A stretch of 64,000 nt of DNA, taken from NCBI GenBank assembly GCA_013359265.1, contig JABWCD010000004.1:1-64000 (forward strand), in the 5' to 3' direction. The stretch is from Candidatus Hydrogenedentota bacterium. Its GTDB lineage: Bacteria > Hydrogenedentota > Hydrogenedentia > Hydrogenedentales > SLHB01. The notes under the pieces were generated by a model. It searched no databases and was not told the DNA's origin. It saw nothing but the letters and a program-made list of their open reading frames with translations. Both the position numbers and the translations under genes were made by a program. Positions 55,913 to 63,913 of this stretch are shown here, piece by piece (the first letter of the stretch is position 1; each line of letters begins with the position of its first letter).

Positions 55913-56797
55913 TTACGCGAGTAATCGATCTATTCGGCCCGAGAGGTCTTTGTGGTATGCCTCGTCGCCGCTCGCGAGTTCGGCGGTGCAGAAGTCTTTG
56001 AAACCGACCTCACCGAACGCCTTGCGCACCTCCGGCCAGTTTACGCTGCCGTCGCCGAGGTTGACCCACTCGCGCTCTTTCTTCTTGAAGTCCTTCAAGT
56101 GGACCTTGACGATGCGTTTGCCCAGCGTACGAATCCAGTCCTGCGGATAACCGAAGGCGACGATGTTGCCGACGTCGAAGTAGGCGCGGACGATGGCGTC
56201 GTTGAATTCATCGATATACTTTGCGAATTCGATGGGGCTGAGGAGGAATTCATTCCAGACTTCCTCGATGGCGATAACGATATTCAATTCCTTCGCAAGG
56301 GGAAGCAACGTCCTGATGTTTTTTTGCGAGCGTTCGTAGGCTTCGATGTAGCGAACTTCTTCGTTCACGACGGCAGGCACGAGGAGAATATTGTCCGCAC
56401 CGAGAATCTTCGCGAGCTGCAACGCGTTCTCAATCTCTGCCTTGCCCTGGTCGACTTTCGCCGGGTCGGGGTGGGACATCGGCGCGCTCCAACCGCCGTA
56501 AATGACGGAGTGCATTTTGATGCCGTGTTTTTTGGCGAGACCGGCCAATTCCTTCGCGTGGTCGTCCGGGGGCAAGGGCGGCATTTCGATACCGTCGAAG
56601 CCGCACGCTTTGGCAAGTTTGATTTTGTCTTCGTCGGACAGCGCCTCCGGCAGCATGCCCCAGATGATGGCCTTTGGGAATGCGCTTTTTGTCTGTGCGC
56701 CGGCACGCTGACCAAGCATGGTTAGGATGGTGAGGCTGGTGCCTGTCATCGTCGCATGGGCCAGAAACGTTCTGCGGGACACCGCTCGGTTTGGCAT
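55913..56797 (-). CDS. Tat-exported TIM-barrel sugar isomerase/epimerase
   Basis: This 294-residue protein has a twin-arginine signal (VSRRTFLAHATMTGTSLTILT) and a xylose-isomerase-like barrel: KACGFDGIEMPP, NIVIAIEEVWNEFLLSP, RAYFDVGNIVAFG and KRIVKVHLKDFKKKE. The acidic and histidine residues in these segments match the metal ligands of the family (EVWNEF, DVGN, HLKD). It resembles the protein at 41514-42395 in domain but not closely in sequence. Likely substrates are hexuloses or inositols; none can be named. It lies 106 bases upstream of asnB on the same strand. Confidence 0.86.
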   Translation of the reverse strand: MPNRAVSRRTFLAHATMTGTSLTILTMLGQRAGAQTKSAFPKAIIWGMLPEALSDEDKIKLAKACGFDGIEMPPLPPDDHAKELAGLAKKHGIKMHSVIYGGWSAPMSHPDPAKVDQGKAEIENALQLAKILGADNILLVPAVVNEEVRYIEAYERSQKNIRTLLPLAKELNIVIAIEEVWNEFLLSPIEFAKYIDEFNDAIVRAYFDVGNIVAFGYPQDWIRTLGKRIVKVHLKDFKKKEREWVNLGDGSVNWPEVRKAFGEVGFKDFCTAELASGDEAYHKDLSGRIDRLLA

Positions 56798-56913
56798 GGC
56801 TGGCTCCGTAGTAATTGGTGTGCGTCCCGATCATGCCGGATAATCGATGCCGCGTGCAAAGTGGGGAAGCACACGGCGTGCTATCATGCGAATCGCAGCA
56901 CGGGAGAAGAACG

Positions 56914-57687
56914 ATGCGTTTCGAGGTGTTTCTGAACGGAGAGCGAAAGTGCACGGCGGACTTGGACGTGCCGGGTATGCTCTTTGCAGATGTTAACTAC
57001 TTCCACTGTAGCCCCGATGCGCTCGCGATCAACCGGCAGAGAAATCCGGATTTCCAGGAGCGGCATTTGCGTTTTCACGTTTCTCGTCTTGAGGATGTTG
57101 AGGGATATAGTGCGTCAAGTTTACATCGGGATTATTTGAGTTCGGACCTCCAACCCGGGGACGAAGTGACTATTAGAATTCTTCCGGCAGGCAAGTGCGA
57201 CGAGCCTATACCACCTGGCAAGACAATGGATGAGATATTGCAGGAATCGGAGCAGAACTCGCGGCCCAAGGTGCGCGACAAGTGGGGTGAAGTTCCTCTC
57301 AACCTTGGCATGTACCCCCCTTACAAACTTCGTTTGAACGCTAAATTGCGCCGCAAATGCAACCGGTTCTTTACGGAAGTCCTCGGTTGTGTGGTCCATC
57401 GCGTACGGCGTCCCCGGACCGTTTACTATACGTTCAATTATCAAAGTCAGCTATTGGTTGAGTACTCGGACGATGTAGAAGCAGTTAGCTCGCCTAATCT
57501 CGTGATGACCCTCGTAACGCGGAATATAAAGGAGCTTGCGGAACGATTGATCAACTATGGCCTTGAAGTTACGGCCGATCCGGAGGTGGAATCCTTCGAG
57601 TTTACTGCGCCGGGTGGAGTCATGTTTCGCGTATGTTCCGTGCCTTTGATAGCGCGAGAGTACGTGGCGCTTCGAGATCGAGCGTGA
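56914..57687 (+). CDS. Unknown protein with a possible VOC-like domain
   Basis: This 257-residue cytoplasmic protein has no signal or membrane segment. The first 120 residues are a beta-rich part I cannot assign. About residues 145-255 read like a vicinal-oxygen-chelate fold (glyoxalase superfamily): KCNRFFTEVLGC, then an alpha-beta pattern ending NIKELAERLINYGLEVT and FEFTAPGGVMFRV. No metal-binding set is obvious, so catalysis is not claimed. I chose ATG 56914 with GGGAGAAG upstream. The stop overlaps the next start by four bases (GTGA), which couples the two genes. Confidence 0.55.
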   Translation: MRFEVFLNGERKCTADLDVPGMLFADVNYFHCSPDALAINRQRNPDFQERHLRFHVSRLEDVEGYSASSLHRDYLSSDLQPGDEVTIRILPAGKCDEPIPPGKTMDEILQESEQNSRPKVRDKWGEVPLNLGMYPPYKLRLNAKLRRKCNRFFTEVLGCVVHRVRRPRTVYYTFNYQSQLLVEYSDDVEAVSSPNLVMTLVTRNIKELAERLINYGLEVTADPEVESFEFTAPGGVMFRVCSVPLIAREYVALRDRA

Positions 57688-58616
57688 AGCTTCTCGTTTC
57701 GACAATAAAGCGTGGCGCAAACCCGAGCGAGCCGTCGTCCTCGGTATACACGCTGTCGGACTGCAATTACGCTGTCGGCGCTGCGCCGAACGTGCAGGAC
57801 GCCGCGCTACGCAGATTCGACTCCAATCCCCGAGGTGGCATGCGCGGTGCGCGGGGAGTCGCCGTTGGGGACGGCGCCACGTTCGTGGCGAACTTCGACT
57901 CGGTGTTTCGCTACGACCGGGCGTGGAACCTGAAGGGTGTTACTTCGCATCCGTGGTGCGCGGACATACACGATATTGCGTTGCACGATGGACGGTTGTG
58001 GGTGGCCTCGACGCGAAACGATTGTTTGGTGCAGTTTGATCTTGATGGGAATGTGCGGGACATCGTCGACCCGTGGGGGATGGGTTTTGTGGAAGAGGCG
58101 TTTGGCGTGCCGCGAAAGCGTGAAGTTACAGTAGATGATTTGCGCGATCCGCGGACGCATGAGAAGTCGCAAACGGACCGGTTGCATCTCAATAGTTTTG
58201 CGTTCACCGATGCAGGCGATCTGATTATCTCGCTTGGGCAGATTCGCGTGAACGGTCATTGCGAATCCGCGCTGGTTAAATTGGGTGCGAGCGGGGGAGT
58301 GGAATTGATTCATCGTAATGCTGAGGCGCCTGTCCCGGCCCATAACATCGTCGCGTTGCCGGACGGCAGGCTGCTTCATTGTGACACAGGGGGGCGCCAA
58401 GTCGTCGCTATCGAGCCCCAGAGTGGATGTGTGCAACCGATTATCAAGATGTTTGGCGGTTACACGCGCGGGTTGTGTCGATTGAACGATGACCGTATGG
58501 CGGTCGGGGTGCAAAACGAAGTGTGGATGTTCGATCCCGACCGCGCAGGACACGTTGAGCGCATTCGCATTTCGGACGATCCGCGCGAATCGATCCATTC
58601 CATTGTGTGCGCCTGA
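57684..58616 (+). CDS. Unknown protein, probable beta-propeller
   Basis: This 310-residue protein starts at a GTG that overlaps the previous stop. It shows a repeated pattern of hydrophobic strands with Gly-Asp turns: GVAVGDGATFVANFDSVFRYD, IALHDGRLWVASTRNDCLV, FAFTDAGDLIISLG, IVALPDGRLLHCDTGG and LCRLNDDRMAVGVQNEV. This spacing fits a six- or seven-bladed propeller. No signal peptide is present. I recall similar uncharacterised proteins but no function. The coupling suggests that it works with the protein at 56914-57687. Confidence 0.55.
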   Translation: MKLLVSTIKRGANPSEPSSSVYTLSDCNYAVGAAPNVQDAALRRFDSNPRGGMRGARGVAVGDGATFVANFDSVFRYDRAWNLKGVTSHPWCADIHDIALHDGRLWVASTRNDCLVQFDLDGNVRDIVDPWGMGFVEEAFGVPRKREVTVDDLRDPRTHEKSQTDRLHLNSFAFTDAGDLIISLGQIRVNGHCESALVKLGASGGVELIHRNAEAPVPAHNIVALPDGRLLHCDTGGRQVVAIEPQSGCVQPIIKMFGGYTRGLCRLNDDRMAVGVQNEVWMFDPDRAGHVERIRISDDPRESIHSIVCA

Positions 58617-58705
58617 ATGCTTGTTCGGGGCGGCGAGGCCGGTTCACCTACGCTAGAGCGCTTCGGCGAATACGTCTCCCCGCCGCCCTATGTCCGCTTC
58701 GTGCG

Positions 58706-58987
58706 CTACCTCCGGCCGTACATGTCGGTTTTCCGCTCGGCGTCCGCGAACGCGCAGCGGGTGAGGAAGCCGAAAGCGATCATCGGCGCGACTTCCGGAA
58801 AGTCGGCTGCGTCGCGCCGCGTCTGGCAGAACGCGAAGTAGCGCTGGCGCGCTGTCTCGAGTGCGCGGTTGCGTACCGGGCCGACCCACGCGCGAAAGGT
58901 GTCGAGCGCGTGTTCCCACGCTTCCGTCGCGGGGTTTGAAGTTGATTTACGGTTCGACTTGGGCTGGGGACGGACTGGGGTGCTCAT
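58706..58987 (-). CDS. Small protein of unknown function
   Basis: This 93-residue basic protein has no signal or clear domain. The middle is rich in helix-forming residues (WVGPVRNRALETARQRYFAF) with a few aromatic residues. I chose ATG 58987 with GAGGAAA seven bases upstream; an in-frame ATG far upstream gives a longer frame that looks like non-coding composition. The low information content keeps confidence down. Confidence 0.45.
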   Translation of the reverse strand: MSTPVRPQPKSNRKSTSNPATEAWEHALDTFRAWVGPVRNRALETARQRYFAFCQTRRDAADFPEVAPMIAFGFLTRCAFADAERKTDMYGRR

Positions 58988-59292
58988 CGGTTTTCCTCGC
59001 ATTGATGCGCGGTGTGTTGCCGCCGCGCGACCCGCCCGCGGAATTGTCTGGTGGCCGACTGGGCACACTTCTCCCGCGAACTGGTCAATAGCAAGGAAAG
59101 CGCGTTGGGTTAGATGAGGTGTCTCCGTTTTTCGATGAGCAGATGAAGTGTACCCGGCATGCTTCGTTTTGCGCAAATTCCCTATCGCGTTTGACTGTCT
59201 ATACGGGCACGACTAGCATTAGCGGCGAGGGGGACAGGCGTGGTGCGCCGGTCCAGTTGTAGCGCAAACGAAACGCGGTGGAGTGTAGAGTC
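58988..59292. other. Divergent intergenic region
   Basis: No gene is seen between the small unknown gene (leftward) and the SDR gene (rightward). A T-rich stretch and a run of A+T-rich triplets near 59110-59180 may hold promoters, but no -35/-10 pair is clear. The GGAG at 59282-59285 is part of the SDR ribosome binding site. Confidence 0.4.
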
Positions 59293-60060
59293 ATGGAAAT
59301 TGCGGGCAAGGGATTTGTAGTCAGTGGGGGAGCATCGGGACTGGGCGAGGCGACCGCGCGGATCATCGCGCAGAGCGGCGGCAAGGTCGTCATTGCGGAC
59401 ATGAATGCCGAGCACGGTAGTCGAGTCGCGGGTGAGCTTGGCGCGAGCGCGAAGTTCGTGCAGACGGACGTCACCAACGAGGACCAAGTCCATGCGGCGA
59501 TCACAGCCGCCGTGGAAACGTTCGGCGGATTGCACGGGGCGGTCAGTTGCGCGGGCGTGGGCATGGCGATGCGGATTGTGAGCAAGATGGGACCGCACCC
59601 GCTCGACGTATTCAAGACTGTGATCGATATTAATCTTATCGGCACGTTTAATGTGATGCGGTTTGCGGCGACCGTCATGGCGCAGAATGAACCAAACGAG
59701 GGCGGCGAACGCGGGGTGCTCATCAACACCGCGTCGGTCGCGGCCTACGACGGACAGATCGGGCAGATCGCGTACGCCGCGTCGAAGGCGGCGATTGTGG
59801 GCATGACGTTGCCGGCGGCGCGTGACTTGTCCAAGCTCGGCATTCGTTGCGTCACCATTGCGCCGGGATTGTTCGACACGCCGCTCATGGCGATGTTGCC
59901 GGACGAGGCAAAGAAGTCGTTGGGAGAGTCGGTGCCGTTCCCGAACCGTTTGGGCCAGCCGGCGGAGTTTGCGCAGTTGGCGAAGCAGATCATCGAACTG
60001 CCCATGCTGAACGGCGAGACGATACGGTTGGACGGTGCGCTGCGGATGGCCCCGAAGTAG
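59293..60060 (+). CDS. Short-chain dehydrogenase, 3-hydroxyacyl-CoA dehydrogenase-like
   Basis: This 255-residue classical SDR has the NAD-binding [14 protein letters not shown] near the start, the catalytic tyrosine and lysine in YAASK, and the preceding catalytic serine in [11 protein letters not shown]. The sequence from [11 protein letters not shown] through PGLFDTPLM is close to the 17-beta-hydroxysteroid dehydrogenase 10 / 3-hydroxyacyl-CoA dehydrogenase type 2 subfamily, so oxidation of 3-hydroxyacyl-CoA is likely. ATG 59293 has GGAG eight bases upstream. An enoyl-CoA hydratase gene is 1.4 kb away, which fits fatty-acid or branched-chain amino-acid breakdown. Confidence 0.9.
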   Translation: MEIAGKGFVVSGGASGLGEATARIIAQSGGKVVIADMNAEHGSRVAGELGASAKFVQTDVTNEDQVHAAITAAVETFGGLHGAVSCAGVGMAMRIVSKMGPHPLDVFKTVIDINLIGTFNVMRFAATVMAQNEPNEGGERGVLINTASVAAYDGQIGQIAYAASKAAIVGMTLPAARDLSKLGIRCVTIAPGLFDTPLMAMLPDEAKKSLGESVPFPNRLGQPAEFAQLAKQIIELPMLNGETIRLDGALRMAPK

Positions 60061-60271
60061 CACGCAAATGCCGGAAACCTCGATCAAGGCACATCGAGAA
60101 TCGAACGTACAGCGTTTGGTGACGAACACGCAATAGATCGCGGAACCCGCCGGCCACCGCTGCCCGCGAACTTCCGGCGGGAGATCGCGCAAAAACCTCT
60201 GTCCCCCTGCCGTAACTTTTTCCGCAGTCCGCCGTATACACTGTTGAAATGGGCAATCGAGGAGGCAACGT

Positions 60272-60727
60272 ACCAGCAGCGATTCGGGTCCGAGGTTGGG
60301 TGCGCTTGAGATGTTGACCGACGGCGAAAAGGGATAGGAACAGGAGAACGTCGTTGAGCTGGTCCCGGGCACACAGTGGATTCAGATTGATCTTGGAACG
60401 CCCTGCAAAATCTGCGCGGTCGTCTTGTGGCACTTTCATATGGGTGAACGGGTCTATTTTGACGTGGTCGTGCGCACGGCCGACGACGCCGATTTCACTG
60501 CGAATGTGCACACGGCCTACAACAACGACTACGACAATTCATCCGGCCTCGGAATTGGCAAAGACAAGGAGTACATCGAAGGTTACGAAGGACGGCTTAT
60601 CGATTGTGGCGGAACCGTTGGCCGGTATGTTCGGTGTTATTCAAAAGGCAACACAACCGATGAACTCAACCACTACGTCGAGGTTGAAGTCTGGGGCTTT
60701 GCGCAGAGCGACCTTCCAAAAGACTAG
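60272..60727 (+). pseudogene. Decayed gene for a discoidin-like (F5/8 type C) domain protein
   Basis: The frame beginning at 60272 reads TSSDSGPRLGALEMLTDGEK and then hits an in-frame TAG at 60335-60337. It continues without another stop to 60727 with QWIQIDLGTPCKI, RVYFDVVVRTADDADF, NNDYDNSSGLGIGKDK, RYVRCYSKGN and HYVEVEVWGFA, the order of a carbohydrate-binding discoidin domain (WIQIDLG is its hallmark). Upstream of 60272 the frame runs into sequence that no longer fits, so the N-terminal part with its signal peptide is missing or shifted. A downstream TTG at 60425 could still start a fragment of 100 residues. Confidence 0.6.
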
Positions 60728-60752
60728 GATGAACAGGGGTCAGTACAGTATG

Positions 60753-60776
60753 CCGGCCTTCAGCCGGACCACTTTT
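60753..60776. terminator. Possible terminator hairpin between convergent genes
   Basis: CCGGC at 60753-60757 pairs with GCCGG at 60763-60767 across a CTTCA loop, and four T residues follow at 60773-60776. It lies between the discoidin remnant and vapC, which meet here. The stem is short, so this is weak. Confidence 0.35.
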
Positions 60777-61173
60777 ACCGCCAATTCTCCAACCGTAGAC
60801 CCGGTACGCGAGCGAAGTGCTTTGTATTGTTGGTCACCAGCGTCAACCCGGTAGCGATGGCGTGCGCGGCGATCAGCGTGTCTATTACTCCGATGGGTTC
60901 ACCTCGTTTGGCGAGAATTGCCGCTATTACGCCGTAACGAGTAGCCGCGGAAGCGTCGAAAGGTAATACGGTCACGGTTTTGATAAAGCTATCGATGATG
61001 CCGTCCAGTTTCTTCGAGCCTTTCTTTTCGGCCCCATACCGTAGTTCGGCAAGCGTCAAAGAACTTAAGTGAATTTGAGACGGAGAAAGGCGGACGAGTC
61101 GATCCGTGATGAGACCTCGAATTCGCAGCGCGAAGCTGACCGTGTCCGTATCCAGTAAGTACCCCAACATCAC
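60775..61173 (-). CDS. vapC: VapC-type PIN-domain toxin ribonuclease
   Basis: This 132-residue PIN-domain toxin is expected to cut RNA, tRNA or rRNA in the known family, when free of its antitoxin. The acidic residues that bind the metal ion are kept: Asp in LLDTDTVSF, Glu in LTLAELRYGAEK, Asp in GVIDTLIAAHAIA and the TNNTKHFARV ending. The GTG start at 61173 overlaps the vapB stop, and an ATG at 61170 is the alternative. Length is typical (about 130). Confidence 0.92.
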   Translation of the reverse strand: MMLGYLLDTDTVSFALRIRGLITDRLVRLSPSQIHLSSLTLAELRYGAEKKGSKKLDGIIDSFIKTVTVLPFDASAATRYGVIAAILAKRGEPIGVIDTLIAAHAIATGLTLVTNNTKHFARVPGLRLENWR

Positions 61174-61406
61174 TCGAGGGGATTGCGAACGTCAGTCAGT
61201 TTCTGCTGTTTTGGTCGCGGGATGTCCTCGTGCCACGCCCCAAGACATTTCAGAAACTCCTCCGGCCACTCGTCGACGGGTTCAATGATCACTTTTCGCC
61301 CTTCGCGATGGATGAGGACCTCGGATTCTTTGAAGCGGTATTCCTTCGGCAATCGAATTGCCTGGCTTCCACCAGTCTGGAAAACTCTTGCGCGCTGCTT
61401 CTTCAT
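61170..61406 (-). CDS. vapB: VapB-type antitoxin
   Basis: This 78-residue AbrB/SpoVT-like antitoxin has the N-terminal DNA-binding swapped-hairpin with RVFQTGGSQAIRLPKEYRF, then a C-terminal tail (residues about 50-78) that should bind the VapC active site. The start ATG 61406 has no ribosome binding site before it, and the predicted transcript begins at or next to the A of that ATG. The stop overlaps the vapC start by four bases, the usual arrangement. Autorepression through the operator at 61414-61433 is expected. Confidence 0.88.
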   Translation of the reverse strand: MKKQRARVFQTGGSQAIRLPKEYRFKESEVLIHREGRKVIIEPVDEWPEEFLKCLGAWHEDIPRPKQQKLTDVRNPLE

Positions 61407-61412
61407 CGGGCC

Positions 61413-61441
61413 AGTATATATCAATGTATATACATCGTCAA
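61413..61441 (-). promoter_or_regulatory. Promoter and overlapping operator of vapBC
   Basis: On the minus strand TTGACG (61441-61436) and TATACT (61418-61413) are 17 bases apart. A perfect inverted repeat, GTATATA (61414-61420) and TATATAC (61427-61433) around TCAATG, overlaps the -10 box and spacer, which fits the VapBC repressor site. The expected transcription start falls at about 61406, the vapB start codon. Confidence 0.7.
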
Positions 61442-61456
61442 GGCAGCCCTTTTCTT

Positions 61457-62284
61457 CTACTTCCCCGTGAACTGTGGCGGACGCTTCTCCATAAACGCCA
61501 TGACGCCCTCGCGGAAGTCGTCCGAGGCGAAGCTTTCCATCATTTCGGTCATGGCGAGGTCGACGCTGGGGCCGAGGCGATTGAAGAGCGCGTGCCAGAC
61601 TTGGCGTTTCATGACCCGGAGCGAGCGCGGGGACGACAGTGTAGCTAGTTGCGCTGCGAAGGCGCGCGCTGTGTTGAGGAGATCGTCGTTCGGAACGACG
61701 CGGCTTACCAGGCCCATGCGCAACGCCTCGTCCGCATCGATAATGCGCGCCGTATAGAGCAGGTCCATGGCGTTTTCGATGCCGACGATGCGCGGCAGGA
61801 GCCAGGCAATGCCGTACTCGGCGATCAGGCCTCGCTGGGCGAACGCCGTGCCGAACTTTGCCTTGTCGCCGGCGATGCGGAAATCGCAGTAGAGGGTGTG
61901 GACGAGGCCGATGCCCATTGCGTGGCCGTTGATTGCGGCGATGATCGGTTTGCCGATGGCCGGGGGAAACGAGTATTGCTTTTGAAAATCCTCCGGAGTG
62001 CCCGGTCCTGTTCCGGGCAATGGAGCGTTGGCATCGACGTCGGACGTATCCACGTCGCCGCCCATCACGCTGTTCAGCAGGCTCATGTCCGCGCCCGCGC
62101 AAAACCCGCGGCCGGCTCCCGTCACGATGATTGCGCGCACGTCGTCCCGCTGCTCAGCGTCGGCCATCGCGCGCTTGTACTCTGCCTCCATCTTGAACGT
62201 CCATGCGTTCAGTTTGTCTGGCCGGTTGAGTGTGATGGTTGCGATACAATCGGCCACGTCATATTGGATTTCGTCGAAGGACAT
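61457..62284 (-). CDS. Enoyl-CoA hydratase/isomerase family protein
   Basis: This 275-residue crotonase-family enzyme adds water to a 2-enoyl-CoA or performs a related reaction. It has TLNRPDKLNAWT and the oxyanion-hole segments GAGRGFCAGADMSLL and AINGHAMGIGLVHTLYCDFRIA, followed by SLRVMKRQVWHALF. In the second oxyanion segment the usual GG is MG. I chose ATG 62284 with GGAG eight bases upstream; an in-frame ATG 69 bases earlier is possible but less likely. It follows the nitronate-monooxygenase-like gene by 103 bases on the same strand. Confidence 0.88.
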   Translation of the reverse strand: MSFDEIQYDVADCIATITLNRPDKLNAWTFKMEAEYKRAMADAEQRDDVRAIIVTGAGRGFCAGADMSLLNSVMGGDVDTSDVDANAPLPGTGPGTPEDFQKQYSFPPAIGKPIIAAINGHAMGIGLVHTLYCDFRIAGDKAKFGTAFAQRGLIAEYGIAWLLPRIVGIENAMDLLYTARIIDADEALRMGLVSRVVPNDDLLNTARAFAAQLATLSSPRSLRVMKRQVWHALFNRLGPSVDLAMTEMMESFASDDFREGVMAFMEKRPPQFTGK

Positions 62285-62387
62285 GGAACGCACTCCGGTC
62301 GTTGAGGTGGATTGCGGCGTCACCATTGCGCCGCGCGGAAGGACTATATTCAACGGCGCGGGCGCGTGTCGACCGGCGCGGCGGGCG

Positions 62388-63824
62388 TCAATACCTCACA
62401 GTGCAGAGTAGTTTTTCGAGGACGTCCGCGGCGGAGAAGTCCGTGGAGCCATTGTGGCAGAAGCGGGCGGCGTTTATGTAATCGTCGCCGAGCGTCACCA
62501 GCGGTTGCTCGTATGTGCCATCGCCGCGGTACTGGCCAAGTCCGATGTCGGCCGAAAGCCCGTTGCACAGGCATTTCTTTCCAATCGCGTCCTCGGGCTT
62601 GCCACCTTTCTTGACGTAAGCGTGCACCGGTTCGCCGGGGCAGCGGAAGCCAACGGTGCCGTCGTCCTTGCGGTACGCTTCGCGCAGATATCCCAAATCA
62701 CAGAGCCGTTCGCGCGATTCATATACCTCGTTGTCGGAAAGCGTGTCTTCCAACTGGGCGACCTTGAACGGAAATCCGGCGGGAGAGGCGCAGGGATCGG
62801 TGAATACGCTCGCAGCACCCTTGACGGCCTTCGCCATAAGCGCGCGTCGCACGCTGGTGCAGAGGCCGGATTCGGCGCACAAGGCGAATGGCGTTCCGAC
62901 TTGTATGCCCGCCGCGCCGAGATTGAAGGCTTCCTGAAGGCGTTGCGCTGTGCCATAGGAGCCCGCGAGCCAAAACGGCAATCCCAATTCGCGCATCGTC
63001 TCCAAATTGACGATGTCGCGTTCGCCATAGATGGGCTGGCCGTCGTCCGTGAGTTTAAGCGCGCCGCGTGGTGGCGCGTTGTGGCCGCCGGCTGTCGGGC
63101 CTTCGATGACGAAGCCGTCGATGCGCCCATTCGCCTTGCGCGTCAACATTACGGCGAGCGTGTCCGACGCGATGATGGGCAGGAAGTTTGGACGTTTGAG
63201 CTGCGGGAGGGGTACCTCGAACAGCGCGCTCGGATCGAAGTGCAGGCGAAATACTTCCCCGTGTTTCGCTCCCGTGACGCGCAAGGGGTACGACGCCGGC
63301 CGGTTCTCCGACAGGGCATCGAGCGCGCCGGGTATCTCCAGCGGGATGCCTGCGCCCATGATGACGTAATCCACGCCGGCGAGCATGGCGCCATAGAGCG
63401 ACGGCAAATGGGGGAGTTGGATTTTTTCGAGGTAGTTGATTCCGACCGCGTTGCCGTGCCCTTCGCGCGCGAGGTAGACCTCGACGAAATTTGCGGCGAC
63501 GGCTAGCTCCTGCGCGCGCCGCGATCCTTCGTAGGTGTGCATTGGCACGGACTTGAAGGGCTGGTTTTCCGATATGCCCCCGACCACGTAGTACGTGTTG
63601 AGTATCCGCTCGGCGGTTTCACCAAACGGGAAAGCCTCGAGCGCCCTGCGGCAGTGTCCTCCGTAATCGCCGCGCTGTAACCTGCGTGCAAGCACCAGAT
63701 CTATCGCCGTCCCGGAGACGACACCAAGTTGGCCGAAGCTCGATACTGCTTTAGCTAAGCGCCAATCCGAAACGGCGGCACCCATGCCGCCCTGAATGAT
63801 GATGGGCAATTGCCGCTCTTGCAC
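62388..63824 (-). CDS. Nitronate monooxygenase-like flavoprotein
   Basis: This 478-residue protein belongs to the nitronate monooxygenase / 2-nitropropane dioxygenase superfamily of FMN TIM barrels. It starts PIIIQGGMGAAVSDWRLA and continues with QLGVVSGTAIDL, DYVIMGAGIPLEIPG, GGHNAPPRG and LGAAGIQVGTPFALC. It is longer than typical nitronate monooxygenases (about 320-370) by a C-terminal stretch with several cysteines (GFRCPGEP, GKKCLCNGLSAD). The extra part could be a metal site, so another flavin-dependent role, such as in acyl-chain reduction, is possible. Start GTG 63824 has GGGGGA upstream. Downstream is the enoyl-CoA hydratase. Confidence 0.8.
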   Translation of the reverse strand: MQERQLPIIIQGGMGAAVSDWRLAKAVSSFGQLGVVSGTAIDLVLARRLQRGDYGGHCRRALEAFPFGETAERILNTYYVVGGISENQPFKSVPMHTYEGSRRAQELAVAANFVEVYLAREGHGNAVGINYLEKIQLPHLPSLYGAMLAGVDYVIMGAGIPLEIPGALDALSENRPASYPLRVTGAKHGEVFRLHFDPSALFEVPLPQLKRPNFLPIIASDTLAVMLTRKANGRIDGFVIEGPTAGGHNAPPRGALKLTDDGQPIYGERDIVNLETMRELGLPFWLAGSYGTAQRLQEAFNLGAAGIQVGTPFALCAESGLCTSVRRALMAKAVKGAASVFTDPCASPAGFPFKVAQLEDTLSDNEVYESRERLCDLGYLREAYRKDDGTVGFRCPGEPVHAYVKKGGKPEDAIGKKCLCNGLSADIGLGQYRGDGTYEQPLVTLGDDYINAARFCHNGSTDFSAADVLEKLLCTVRY

Positions 63825-63884
63825 GCGATTTCCCCCTATACGACCTTTGCGCGCCCGAAATCCCCCGATTCCAAGCCAGGAAAG

Positions 63885-63913
63885 AGAATAGCACTACGGA
63901 GGCGGCCGTACAA
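63885..63913 (-). promoter_or_regulatory. Possible promoter of the nitronate-monooxygenase-like gene
   Basis: On the minus strand TTGTAC (63913-63908) and TATTCT (63890-63885) are 17 bases apart, about 60 bases upstream of the GTG at 63824. Each box matches the consensus at four of six positions. Confidence 0.35.
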
